From Pleodorina starrii (Eukaryota; Chlorophyta; Chlorophyceae; Chlamydomonadales; Volvocaceae), in the NCBI GenBank assembly GCA_030267565.1, contig BRXU01000071.1, positions 1 through 64,000 on the forward strand: a stretch of 64,000 nt of DNA, in the 5' to 3' direction. Numbering within the stretch: the stretch's first letter is position 1; every line of letters begins with the position of its first letter. Below, piece after piece: positions 49,850-59,725 of this stretch. Below the pieces are notes generated by a model. That model was not told the DNA's origin, searched no databases, and saw nothing but the letters and a program-made list of their open reading frames with translations. A program made the position numbers and the translations under genes.

Positions 49850-50290
49850 GGTCCATGCGCCAGCCCAGGCAAGGCAGCGTAAGGCGACGGAGTTCTTCGC
49901 GGCTTCACCCTCAGCTCAAGCCCCACCACCTCTCATACCTCCAGCGGTGTCAGCAGCACCCGCCTCTGGCGCCGTTGCCGCTACCACAACGCAGCTTGCC
50001 GTACTGCAGCAGTGACAGTAACCCGTGCCATCCCTTGTCGGTACCGTCGAGTGGATGCTACAGAACGTTAGGCAGCTGCCGATACAGGAGCGGTGGGGGT
50101 ACTACTCTTGGTGGCGCTCGCACCGCTTGCGGGAAGGACTGCCGCAGCAGGCATGGCTGAGGCTTGGAACATCCACCTGGTGCAGACTAGGCACCTTGCA
50201 GAGCAGGGAGTAAGAGTCAAGACTCCTGCCATGTTGTGCAGCTTCGATCAGGCGGTGGCTGCTGACCAAGGCGCAGGCGTTCTACTAGCT
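49850..50290 (+). pseudogene. coding-like fragment upstream of the GQ-rich repeats
   Basis: After a TTGCAG acceptor at ~49,850 a frame reads HAPAQARQRKATEFFAASPS and continues with an A/P-rich stretch to a TGA near 50,015. A second frame (50,025-50,213) contains VEWMLQNVRQLPIQERWGYY, and a third (50,093-50,296) picks up WNIHLVQTRHLAEQGVRVKT. The succession of frames looks like an exon series or a frameshifted gene. I do not recognise the family. Confidence 0.3.
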
Positions 50291-50299
50291 CTCTAACAG

Positions 50300-52530
50300 G
50301 GCCGGAATGGGGATGTGCGGCTCCACGGTGCAGCCGCAGCTGCCTCCGCCTGGCGGGTACAGGGCTCTGCACCAACCGGGCGGCTCTGGGAGGCTGCAGG
50401 GGCAGATGCCGCCTACGGCGCAGCAGCAGCAGCAGTCGAAGCCGCAGGCCCACGCCGCTGCTGTCGTGCAGCACACAGCAGCCGTTTGGCGGGGAAGCCC
50501 CTGCAGGGCTTCGGCCGATCGGCAGCAGCAGCGGCGGCGGGATGGCGGGGATGGGGATGGGCGGGGAACGGAGCAGCTGCAGCAGCCTGGCGGCTACGGG
50601 GCCTGGCAATCGGTGAGCGGCACTGGGACGCCGCAGGGGCTGATGCTGCCTACACCACAGCCGGCGCGCAAGCTCAGAGCCTTGAGTTCTCTGCTATTGG
50701 GTTCCGTGCCGCTGCACACTCTGCTAGTTTTTCTCTCTCACGCATCCGGTCGGACGGTCGGGTGACGGTCGCCTGTCGGTCCCGCAGTTTTCCCCGTTTG
50801 CCGGCGTTCCCGGCTCGGCGGGTGCCTTCTGCTTCCCGCCGCCGTCTCCGCTACAGGTACGCCTTTAGGTGCTCGGGCGCCGCCCTACCCCTGTGCTGCC
50901 AATGTCCTTCGGCGCAAATACGTTGCTGCAGGCGCCGTTCCCCGCTAGCGGGCTGGCCCGGGTTCGCTGTCGGGATGTCGCCGCTCCTGCCGCCGGTGCG
51001 TTAGCCCACGCTGCGCTTGGTCTGTATCATGTCCATCCGCACCGACCCTACTTCGCGCTCGGCTGCAGGCCCTAGGCGCCAACTTCGGGCCTTTTGCGCC
51101 CCCGAGATCAGCCCCGCTCGCCGGCCTCTCCCCGGGTGTGTTTGGCTCCGTTTCTGCCCCGGGGCCTCTCCTTCCGGTGAACGTTGCACGTCCGCGATCT
51201 TGGCCACTCCGCCACCTCGCGTCCCGAGGTACCGGTTCCCATCTGCAGTCCGATGGGCTGTCCGCGGGGCCGGCGCTCCCTGTCTAGCTCAGGCACTAAC
51301 CGTTCCGCGCTCTTGTCCTGTTCCCCAGGGGTTCTTCCCGCTGTGCCGCATTTTCGATCGATTGGCGCCCCCGCCTTTCTGCCCAATCCGGGCTGCTCCG
51401 CCGGTCTTCCGCAGCTGGGCCCCGCTGGCCAGGTGCGAAGCGGGCTTGAGCGAATGGGGTAGCGCGAGGCGCCGCGTCTCACGTACATCGTTGCCGCGGT
51501 TCCTCGTCTCGCCTCTCTTCGCGATCCTTAACCCCTCGTCACCGGCCACCGCCCGTAATGCCATGCAGGGGGCGCCGCCCTTGGGCGTGGCGAGCGGCCG
51601 CCTGGCTCGGATCTCCGGGCGGCTCCGGGCATCCCCGCACGCTCCATCCGCCGAGCAGGACATGGTTTACCAGCGGAGGCTGGCGGTCGTCAACCAGGTG
51701 CTCCTGGGTGCTCTGTCGGGCAAGACCGTGGATCGGCAGGACGCCTCGACCGCCGAGTTCTTGGACTGGCTCACCCGCTGCGGGCGCGGCCGGTCGTGGG
51801 CGGACTGTACGCCCGACGATGTACTTGTCTACATGGTGACCTGGTGGCTGCCTCACCGCCACGGTCGGGATGGCGGTGCGGTGGGTCCCTCCGCCGTCAA
51901 GGCCTGCCTGTCGGCCCTCAGCGGCGTTTTCGCCCGGGCCGGCCGCAACGGCCCTTATAACGCGTACATCGTACAGGGCCGAATGGCGGGGATGGGGATG
52001 GGCGGGGGAACGGCGCAGCTGCAGCAGCCTGGCGGCTATGGAGCCTGGCACTGGGACGCTGCAGGGGCTGATGCTGCCTACACCGAAGCTGCAGCAGCAG
52101 TTACAGTCGCAGGCCGACGCCGCCGACCTCACACAGCTGTCGATTGGTGGGTCGCTGGCAGAAGGGATAGGGCCGCCGGCGCTGGGCGGCTCCCTCGGAT
52201 CGACGGTCGGCGGCAGCGACGGCTGAGCATGGGGATGGGCGGGGAACGGCGCAGCCGCAACAGCCTGGCGGCTATGGGGCCTGGCACTCGGCGTGCGGCA
52301 CTGGGACGCCGCAGGGGCTGATGCTGCCTACACCGCAGCAGCAGCAGCAGCAGGCTGACGCCGGCGCCCTCCCACAGCAGTCGATTGGTGGGTCGCTTGC
52401 AGAAGGGCTAGGGCCGCCGGCGTGGGGCGGCACCCTCGGGTCGATGGTCGGCGGCAGCGGCGGCAGGATGGCGGGGTTGGGGATGGGGGGGGGAACGGCG
52501 CAGCTGCGGCAGCCTGGCGGCAAGGGCGCC
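50300..52530 (+). repeat. coding-like Gly/Gln-rich repeat units
   Basis: Related units begin near 50,300, 50,540, 51,983, 52,228 and 52,466. The best conserved part reads GMGMGGGTAQLQQPGGYGAW, followed by GTGTPQGLMLPTPQ and a Gln run, then SIGGSLAEGLGPPAWGGTLG. Spacing between the last three is about 240 bp. The units are not all in one frame, so either introns separate them or the array has decayed. About 1.3 kb of unrelated sequence separates the second and third units. Confidence 0.7.
51560..51982 (+). CDS. tyrosine-recombinase core-binding-like segment
   Basis: Within a frame open from ~51,017 to 52,321, the stretch starting QRRLAVVNQVLLGALSGKT and including STAEFLDWLTRCGRGRSW, DDVLVYMVTWWLPHRHG and GPSAVKACLSALSGVFARAG has the helical layout of a SAM-like, N-terminal core-binding domain of tyrosine recombinases. 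Plant ALOG proteins and DIRS-type retroelements carry related domains. I see no downstream catalytic R..HxxR..Y set; the frame instead runs directly into a Gly/Gln-rich repeat unit at ~51,983. It could be an exon of a lineage-specific protein or a relic of a mobile element. Upstream, P-rich coding-like pieces (for example ANFGPFAPPRSAPLAGLSPG) with splice-like ends suggest further exons. Confidence 0.4.
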
Positions 52531-52890
52531 GTGCTACGTCAAAAGCCGCACCAGCCTACACAGCAGGTCATCGGGGCCAAGAGAGGACGTGCAGATGCGG
52601 GCGTGGAGGCACCGGCAGCAGGAGCAGGCGGCAGCAGGAAAACAGGGCCCAACGGACCGACGGGTTGAAAGACCTGCGACGTCTGTTACCATCGCGGCTG
52701 GGCGTTTGGGCACCACTGGCGGAGTAGCGACAAGTGCCAGTCGCAGTGTGCTCCATGCAGCAAGGACAAGGGGAAGAGTATCGAGGTTGACGAGAGGGGC
52801 TACTGCAAGATGTGCCAGAGCACCTACCAGGGCAAGGTTGTTGATGCACGCAAGAAGCGCATGGGAAAGCCCCCAAAGGGTGCCAAATGA
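52321..52890 (+). pseudogene. GQ-rich frame, in-frame TGA, then Cys-rich zinc ribbon
   Basis: The frame from the ATG at 52,321 (poly-Gln, then GGS-rich) stops at TGA 52,666-52,668. The same frame then continues without interruption for 73 codons to TGA 52,888-52,890. That tail begins KTCDVCYHRGWAFGHHW and contains C-x2-C-x16-C-x3-C-x2-C-x15-C-x2-C plus a basic end (RKKRMGKPPKGAK), a convincing zinc-ribbon layout. The tail cannot be reached by normal translation of this exon unless the TGA is spliced out, read through or recoded. No SECIS element was identified. A decayed gene or an unmodelled splice are the simplest explanations. The family is not recognised. Confidence 0.5.
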
Positions 52891-55355
52891 TGTGTCGGCT
52901 TGTGTGATGGACCGATGTTAATCAAAAGACGCGTTGAGCGTCTCGCTGGGGTCCAGATACCGCATGAGGGGTGGGAAAATGGTGCTGATGTCGTGTCGGT
53001 GTGTGGAAATGGTGGAAGACGTTGTGAGCGCGGTGTCAGTGCGAGGGGGGCGGTGTCAGTGCGAGGGGGGCGGTGTCAGTGTGAGGCGGCGGTGCAGGTG
53101 CAGCTGCCTGCAAGCTATGGTGGCGTACAGCTCGGGGTGTCATGCTGGCCGGCGAGTTAAGCTCGACGCACTGGCTAGTTCAGACCCCCATGGCCGATAT
53201 GTTGATTGGAGGCTGGTGCTTGCCGCTGTAATCCCGCTTCCACCCTCTAGACCCAAAGTCAGATGCATTGCCTCCCGTACGGTGTACAGTCTGGGTTGGG
53301 CCGTGGTCCGGCCCGGTAACGGCGTGGAGGCCTCAAAGGACAGCTTGGTAGGGTGGGGCGCGCCGGCGCTGTCAAACACGTGCATGATACATAGGCGCCA
53401 GTACAAAGTCCCCGTCTGCCCGGAAAATTACGAGCCGTATGAATGGGATAATCCAAAGCGACATGAGGTGGGCCTGGTGCAGTTATTTGGTGAGGGGCAG
53501 TGTCTCCACCTTGCTTCGCACGTATATTGCACTGGGGTGCGATCTTACCACCAGCCAACTGGTTGGGTTAGTCTTTGTACCAGCGCCAGTTGCCACCTTC
53601 CACGCAAACCCACACCGCGCCGACGCGGCACCCCCCTTCCCTTCACCCCGGTGTCGACCCTGCTCCGCCCTTATCTCTCCCTCCCTCCCTCTTCATTCCC
53701 CCCTCCTCCCTACTTCCCCGCCCCACTCCACCCGCACCCGAGCCCCCCCCGCCGCGTCACATCGCCGGCCTCGGCTGTGCTCCCTTCCCGGCGGGCTGGT
53801 TAGGGGGCCCCCAGGAGGCGCCACAGTCCCGTCGTGATGGCCTGCTCCCATTTGGACACAAGCATCTCGCCCCTTCCCCCCTTCCACACCACTGCACCCT
53901 GCCCGTCCAACTGCCCTCCCCACGCTTCCCACTCACCCCTTCCCGGCCGATACCCTAGCTCGACTTCGACGCTACCGGCCCGCAACGAGGCGGCGCTGTG
54001 AACCCTTCCACCTTCTATGCCCCCAACCCCTCGTCCTGCCCGTGCTGCCCTCGTTGACGCGGGCCCATCGTGGGAAGCCAAACACGGCCCCCCTGCAGCT
54101 GGGAGCCGTCTCGGGCCCCCCCTGCCCGCGGTGCCCGCCTACTCTGCCTGTTCGGGCATTCGGGGAACACGTCACACCGGACCCGAACCGTGGTACAGGA
54201 TTGGAAATCGATTTAGGTAAGGAGGAGGGGCTGGTGGGCTCAGGCTTGGGCTTCAGTTGTGCATGTGCTACCCATAGCTTTTTCCCATCCTGTCTAACCA
54301 ACCCGAAGTGTGTATGGCACATAGCGGCCGTACTGCATCGACGCCTATCCCGGAAATGGTATGCAGCATGCTCCGCGTCCGCGTCGGGTGGTACAACGAA
54401 AAATGGGGTGTGGGGTTTTGGTCGGGGGAGAACGGCGGGTTAGAAAGTGCGTGTGCCGCTACCCGTCTTAAGCGCGTGTAAGTGGAGGCAACACAGAACT
54501 GCAGTTTATCCCGGAAATTGCCTGCTGCATGGCTGTCGCAAACCGTGGCGAGTCGAGAGGGTTAACGCGGGGGGGGGGGAGTGTCCCGGGGGGGGGGCGT
54601 GGGGGTGGAACGTGAAGGTCAGCGCGCTGCTAGAGTGTTGGACTGTGCCCTTTCTCTTCCGCACAGCATAGGTATAATTAAGGTTCTGTGTATCGGCGTG
54701 CACGTCACAAGGGGAAGCGAACACGAAACGGACTTTGTTGCCTTGCCATCGCACATCAGCCCGTGAACAAAATCTCAAGAAAAATTCTGCGACTTTCATA
54801 CTGCCTGCAGTTGTCCTTCGTTTTGAGTATACAACAGGTATTTTATGCTGCTTTGGTGAACATCCTATGGTCCCTCGATTCGCAAAGCTCACTATTCAGA
54901 CACGTTGACTTTCTGACTCTACATTCCCGAGCCCTTCAACAAGGGACTTGTCTCTTGTTTTCCTCAAAAACGGTTGTTTTGGATCTAGTTCCAAAATGGT
55001 AAATGTGAGCCCCTAGGGTTGAAAAGTGATGAAATTTGAGTGTTTTTGCCTCGTAAATTCCAAAATCGCGCGGCCTGCGGCCGCGAAAACAAATAAACCA
55101 TGCCCATACTATGGAAAATTTGCCGGCGCAGGGGATGTGATTATGGCACGGGGTAGAACCAACCGAAGTTACGGCAGTAGGATCGTACGGCAGCGTTCGT
55201 TTCTAGAAGAGTGTGTCGCTGTGCATGCGATTTGGGGTTTACATTGACAACAATAAATACAGTGCATAGCGTATTCATTATTCACTGAACTGCTAAGGAA
55301 ATTCCTCCGCGACGGTTGCTGTTCGTTTCAGTCACGCCGTTATCATTCGAGCACT
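52891..55355. other. spacer, no recognised gene
   Basis: A 20-bp tandem repeat (GCGAGGGGGGCGGTGTCAGT, ~2.5 units) lies at 53,031-53,086. A long pyrimidine-rich tract spans ~53,625-53,960. G-runs occur near 54,570-54,600. An open frame at 52,934-53,803 shows no domain and includes the repeat and the C-rich tract. The bases before 55,356 are probably the ERV1 promoter and leader. Confidence 0.5.
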
Positions 55356-57649
55356 ATGCATATTCTTGACTTCATTTTTCGCGAGAGATACGTTCCAGTG
55401 CAGTATGGCCGTCAGCCATCGGCATCGCCCAGCGATGCGGACGCCCCATCCGAAAGACTCCCACAGGCAGTTCCCGCAGCATCTCGCCCATGTAATGTGC
55501 CTCCATACGTGCAGCTCTTTCAGCCGCGTGCCCCTGTAGTTTCAGGAGGAGCGAAGCAGCAAACCGAGTTGTCAAGACCGGCAGACGGCAATGCGCCGGG
55601 CACGTCCTTACCCTCAGGAACTGTAATTCGTCAGCCGCATGACAATCAGCAGGGCGCAGGGATCCAAGGGGACTCGAAGCCGGCGTTGTCGTCGACAGCA
55701 GCCCCGGGGCAGCCGGGCAGCACCCCTCCACGCAGCTCGTCCAGCGATGAGGCTTCAGAGTCAGCACGCAGTGCGGCCACTGTGCAAGGTGGCTCCCCAC
55801 CCGGTGACCCTACAGTCGCGGCAGCCTCGGCGGCGCCTTTGGGCCTCAAGGACTGCCGCTCCCGGGCCTGTGCTGGGGTGGTGGACTCGTTCAAACGGGC
55901 GCTGCGGCCTCCCCGGGGAGCGGCAGCGGGAGCGGGCGCCTCACCTTCCCAGGCTTCCGCGGGTGCTGGGGACGCCGAGCCTACAGCCGGAGCCGGAGCC
56001 GGAGCCGGAGTCGCTGTGACCGATGCAACAACATCTGCAGTGGCGGCAGCGGCAGCGGTTGCCGCGGTTGCCGCGGGTACGAGCAGCAGTACATTTGCGA
56101 GCGAGGACGCCGCCGGCGGGGTCGGCGGCCGCGGCGCTGTGGCCTGCCCTCCCGACAGCTGGCAGCTGGGTCGAGCCACGTGGACCTTCCTTCACAGTGT
56201 GGCTGCGCACTACCCCGACCAGCCCTCTGCCCGGCAGCAGGAGCTGATGCGGTGCATGATGGAGGGGCTGGCGGAGTTCTACCCCTGCGAGGTCTGCGCA
56301 GAGCACCTCAGGTGGGAGGTGGGGGTGGGGGTGTGCGGGTTGTATTCCCACCCCACAGAGGGGCCACAGAATAACAGCAAGGGGGGGTCCTTGGGGTACT
56401 TTGGGAGATTGGAGCTGAGCGGAGCTACGGCAGATGCCCAACCTACCCACCACCCACCCAGCGATACAAGCACAAAAGACAGATGCAAAAGTGGGCTGGG
56501 TTGTAGTTTTGCTGTCGAGGGCTGATCCGCTGCAGGTTGGGCAGAGCACGCTCACTCACGCCACAATGCAGTGCGTGCAAAAGTAAACGCGTGCTTGTGG
56601 GGGGAAGGGGCGGGGGCTGGGGGCCGGGTGATTGTCGCACCGCCACCGTTACGGGCAGCAGCCGCCGCCGCCGCCGCAGCAGCAGGAGGTGGATGTGTTC
56701 GCTTTGCACTTTACGTGCTTTTCAGTTTTCCTCCCGGTTTCGCAGAAGCGCTTCCGTTCCTCGCCCCGCTGCCCTTCACGCCCTGCTGGGCTCCCTTCCC
56801 TTCCCTCCCCTACCCCTTCCCCGCCTTCCCTCATCTCATCTCATGTGCCCCCACCCCAGGGAGCAAGTGCGCCGCAGCCCTCCGCGGGTGGGGACGGCCC
56901 GGGAGCTCAGCTTGTGGTTGTGCGGTATTCACAACGAGGTGGGGCCGGGGAGGGGACGGGGCAGGGCGCGGGGAGGGGACGGGGCAGGGCGCGGGGAGGG
57001 GACGGGGCAGGGCGCGGGGAGGGGACGGGGCAGGGCGCGGGGAGGGGACGGGGCAGGGCGCGGGGAGGGGACGGGGCAGGGCGCGGGGAGGGGACGGGGC
57101 AGGGCCCGGGTTCTGCGAGCCGGACTATGGGAGGTGGGAGGTGGGAGGGTGCTCAGCTCCAGGGGGGGCCGGTAGGCAGTGTGGGGCAGGAGGTCATGGG
57201 TCAGGCGGTTCGGGTTGAGCAGGGAGGTGAGGTGAGGTGGGCAAAATGAGGCATGTAGGCCTACAAATGTGGACAGTCAGGCAGGCTGACAGACAAGTGA
57301 GCGGGCGGGCGAGCGGGCAGGCGGGCCCGTCAGCACAGCCCGTCAGACCTACCTGAGTGGGGGCGCTTTCACAGCTGGACACCGTCCGGGCACGAGGGGC
57401 AGAAGGCCGGGCGCGCTTCCGGCTCCCGCGCCTTTTTTTAACCCTCCCTCCCTCCAGCCTGCACGCCGCCCTCCCCTCCTTTTCCCCGTTCCCCCCGCCC
57501 ATCCCCTGCTAACTGTACCCCGGCGGCTCACTGCTGCTTCGCGTCCCGGTGCCGTACAGGTGAATGAGATGCTGGGCAAGCCGTTGTTCGACTGCAGCCG
57601 CCTGGCGGAAAGGTGGAGGGACGGCCCCCAGGACGGATCCTGCGACTGA
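55356..57649 (+). CDS. ERV1: Erv1/ALR FAD-linked sulfhydryl oxidase
   Basis: Erv1/ALR oxidises Mia40 in the mitochondrial intermembrane space disulfide relay and passes electrons to cytochrome c or oxygen. Exons 55356-56311, 56860-56938 and 57560-57649 join in frame (1,125 bases, 374 residues). The oxidase core starts at about residue 267: [18 protein letters not shown], then FYPCEVC (active-site CxxC; CEEC in human ALR), [16 protein letters not shown] with FDC (structural disulfide pair and FAD-contacting HN), and a terminal [12 protein letters not shown] nearly as in animals. The ~260 residues before it are low-complexity (A, G, P, S, Q), with no clear presequence, and contain CRSRAC, a CX4C pair that could serve as the shuttle disulfide. 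Yeast and human Erv1 have an N-terminal CX2C, plants a C-terminal CX4C. The start is the first ATG of the open frame and could be placed further in. Confidence 0.93.
56940..57110. repeat. 23-bp minisatellite in ERV1 intron 2
   Basis: About seven tandem copies of a 23-bp unit (CGCGGGGAGGGGACGGGGC plus AGGG) fill the start of the intron, beginning at the donor site. The spliced strand is strongly G-rich with regularly spaced G-runs. Confidence 0.9.
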
Positions 57650-59725
57650 CGGACACACCCACCCACCGACCGGCTGGCTGACTGGCGGGGGGGGGGAGGG
57701 GGACAGCGTTGCGGGGGGCAGGCGGGGTGGCATCTTGCCGACGGACCTCCCCTGTGGCCCCACCGGGGAGGGGGGAGGGGGAGGGCGGGAGCGATGTCGC
57801 CGGGGGGTTGGGAGGGGGGTTGGGGCGAGGCAGGGGATGGGGTGGGTCGTGTGTGGATCTGGTCGTGGGCCGTTCGTTCGGGGGAAGCTCCGCCGCTGCG
57901 CCGCCGCCGGGAGGTTCACATGGCACCTATGCGCCGGGATGGGGATGGGGATGGCGATGGGGCCCGGGTCGGGTCGGGTCGGGCCAGAGTATCCTGTCCG
58001 CGCTGCCCAGCACCCACGCGCCGCTCTGACCGTGTGTGTTTGTCCATGGGTCAGCTCCCGCCAGCCCAGCCCAGCCCAGCCGAGCGGGGTATAGACCCTC
58101 CAAAGCCGGGGGCGGCCACGAAGCCGCTTCCTGCGAAGCTGCGATATCCCCGACACGAGTTCATGTCTGGACGGCCGACTTGTGATGTGATGTGATGTGA
58201 TGTGATGTGGTGACTGGGAGGTGCGCTTTCCTTTGGCCCTCCTCGGGTCGTCTCCGCTGCACTGCGGGACAGGGAGGGCCCGCTGGTGGCTCCAAGCTTC
58301 CTTCCCAGGGTCTGGAGCCCACTGACCTGCACTGCACTCACACAACGCCAGCAGCAGCAGACCTCACCAAACAGCCATAAGGTGCCGCGAGGGGGGCGGG
58401 GCTGCGAGTACACAACCGAAGGGGAACTCGCGGGCGGTTCGTGAATGTGTACGGCAATGCAATGAAAGGCGTCCGCGGCAAACCCGGCAAACCTGAAGCA
58501 GGGTCGGGACTCGGGGTCCGTACTGTACTGCACTGTGCTGACAGTCGTGCTGTGCTGTGCTGTTCTGCGCTGTAAGATGCGTTGTTGACAGCGAACAGGA
58601 CCGATGCACCAGGCACCAAGACACGGTGAAAAGCCGGGTTAGGTTACCGGGTCACCGTCTAGGATTCCGGCCTGGCAACTGGCAACTGGGGCAGTTGACG
58701 AGGCAGTCTGGTGGCCAGCGGGCAGTGGCCGTAGCGGCGCTGCACCGGGCTGTGGGGGGCTCACACACACCCCGACCCCGACCCTCCTCCACAAGCACAC
58801 ACACGCACGCCCGCACAGTCGCCGCCAGTCCCGCATCTGCTAACAACCTACCTACCCACCTGCCTGCCTACCTACCTATGTACTTCCGTACTGCTCCACA
58901 TTCGCCGCACTGCACTGCACTGCCCTGCAGACCCACACCACCTCCCGCACCACCTCCCACCAGACGGAGGCGGACCAAAGGGAGCCCCGCGTCCGTTCCC
59001 CCGCCCCGCCCCGCGGCGACCAGGGTGTGTGCAGCTCGTTCGTTCGTTCCTTCGCTCGGTTCGGTTCGGTTTCCATCAAATGCACACACAGGCACACACA
59101 CACACGCGCGGACAGCACTGTCTCCCTGGAACCGACTTGGACACACACGCCCCCAATTAATGATCTGTACTGCACACCCACCCACGCAAGTCCAACCAGC
59201 GACCCCCGTGGGCGGGTGCTGCACCGCACCGCAAGCGCCGACACACCACACCCCGCCGAAACAATATGCAGGTAACACAACAACAGCAACAGCACCCCTT
59301 CCGCCCCGAATGCCCCCACATGTACTGTCTCCCCCCAAGTTCTGAGACCCGTACCACTGGGTTGCTAGTCGCCAGTCGACCCCTCCCCAACATCCACGCC
59401 AAAACAGAACTAGACCAGATCCCCCGGGGGACGACGAAAGGCGACCACGCCCACACGTCCAATGGCTGGCCGCATACCGGTAACCCCCCTCCCCCCCTTC
59501 GCCGCTGCGTCCCACAATGCAGATCAACGAGGGCAAGTCTCGCACCCCCCGTCCTCAGCCGCTGGGGGATGAGGCCGACGCTGGAGCCATCAGCCCCCAC
59601 GCTCCCCCCCTCCCGCGCACTGCGCCATGACGCCTAGGTTTGGGTTGTTTGGTTGTTTGGTTGGTTGGCTGCCGCATCCCCCCCCCCGGCCGGGCAGCCG
59701 AGCAGCCGGGTCCCCCGGTGGTGTG
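57650..59725. other. convergent ERV1 / OPR spacer
   Basis: Holds the 3' flanks of two converging genes. Tandem runs: GGGTC near 57,965-57,980, GTGAT near 58,180-58,208, CAGCC near 58,064-58,080 and CA runs near 59,085-59,105. No gene recognised; long overlapping frames on both strands are low-complexity. Confidence 0.5.
58571..58575 (+). terminator. candidate TGTAA poly(A) signal of ERV1
   Basis: First TGTAA I find after the ERV1 stop, about 920 bases downstream. A nearer, non-consensus signal is possible. Confidence 0.3.

Noticed and set aside
52934..53803. 289-residue plus-strand frame
   Set aside because: It spans a 20-bp tandem repeat and a C-rich tract and shows no recognisable domain.
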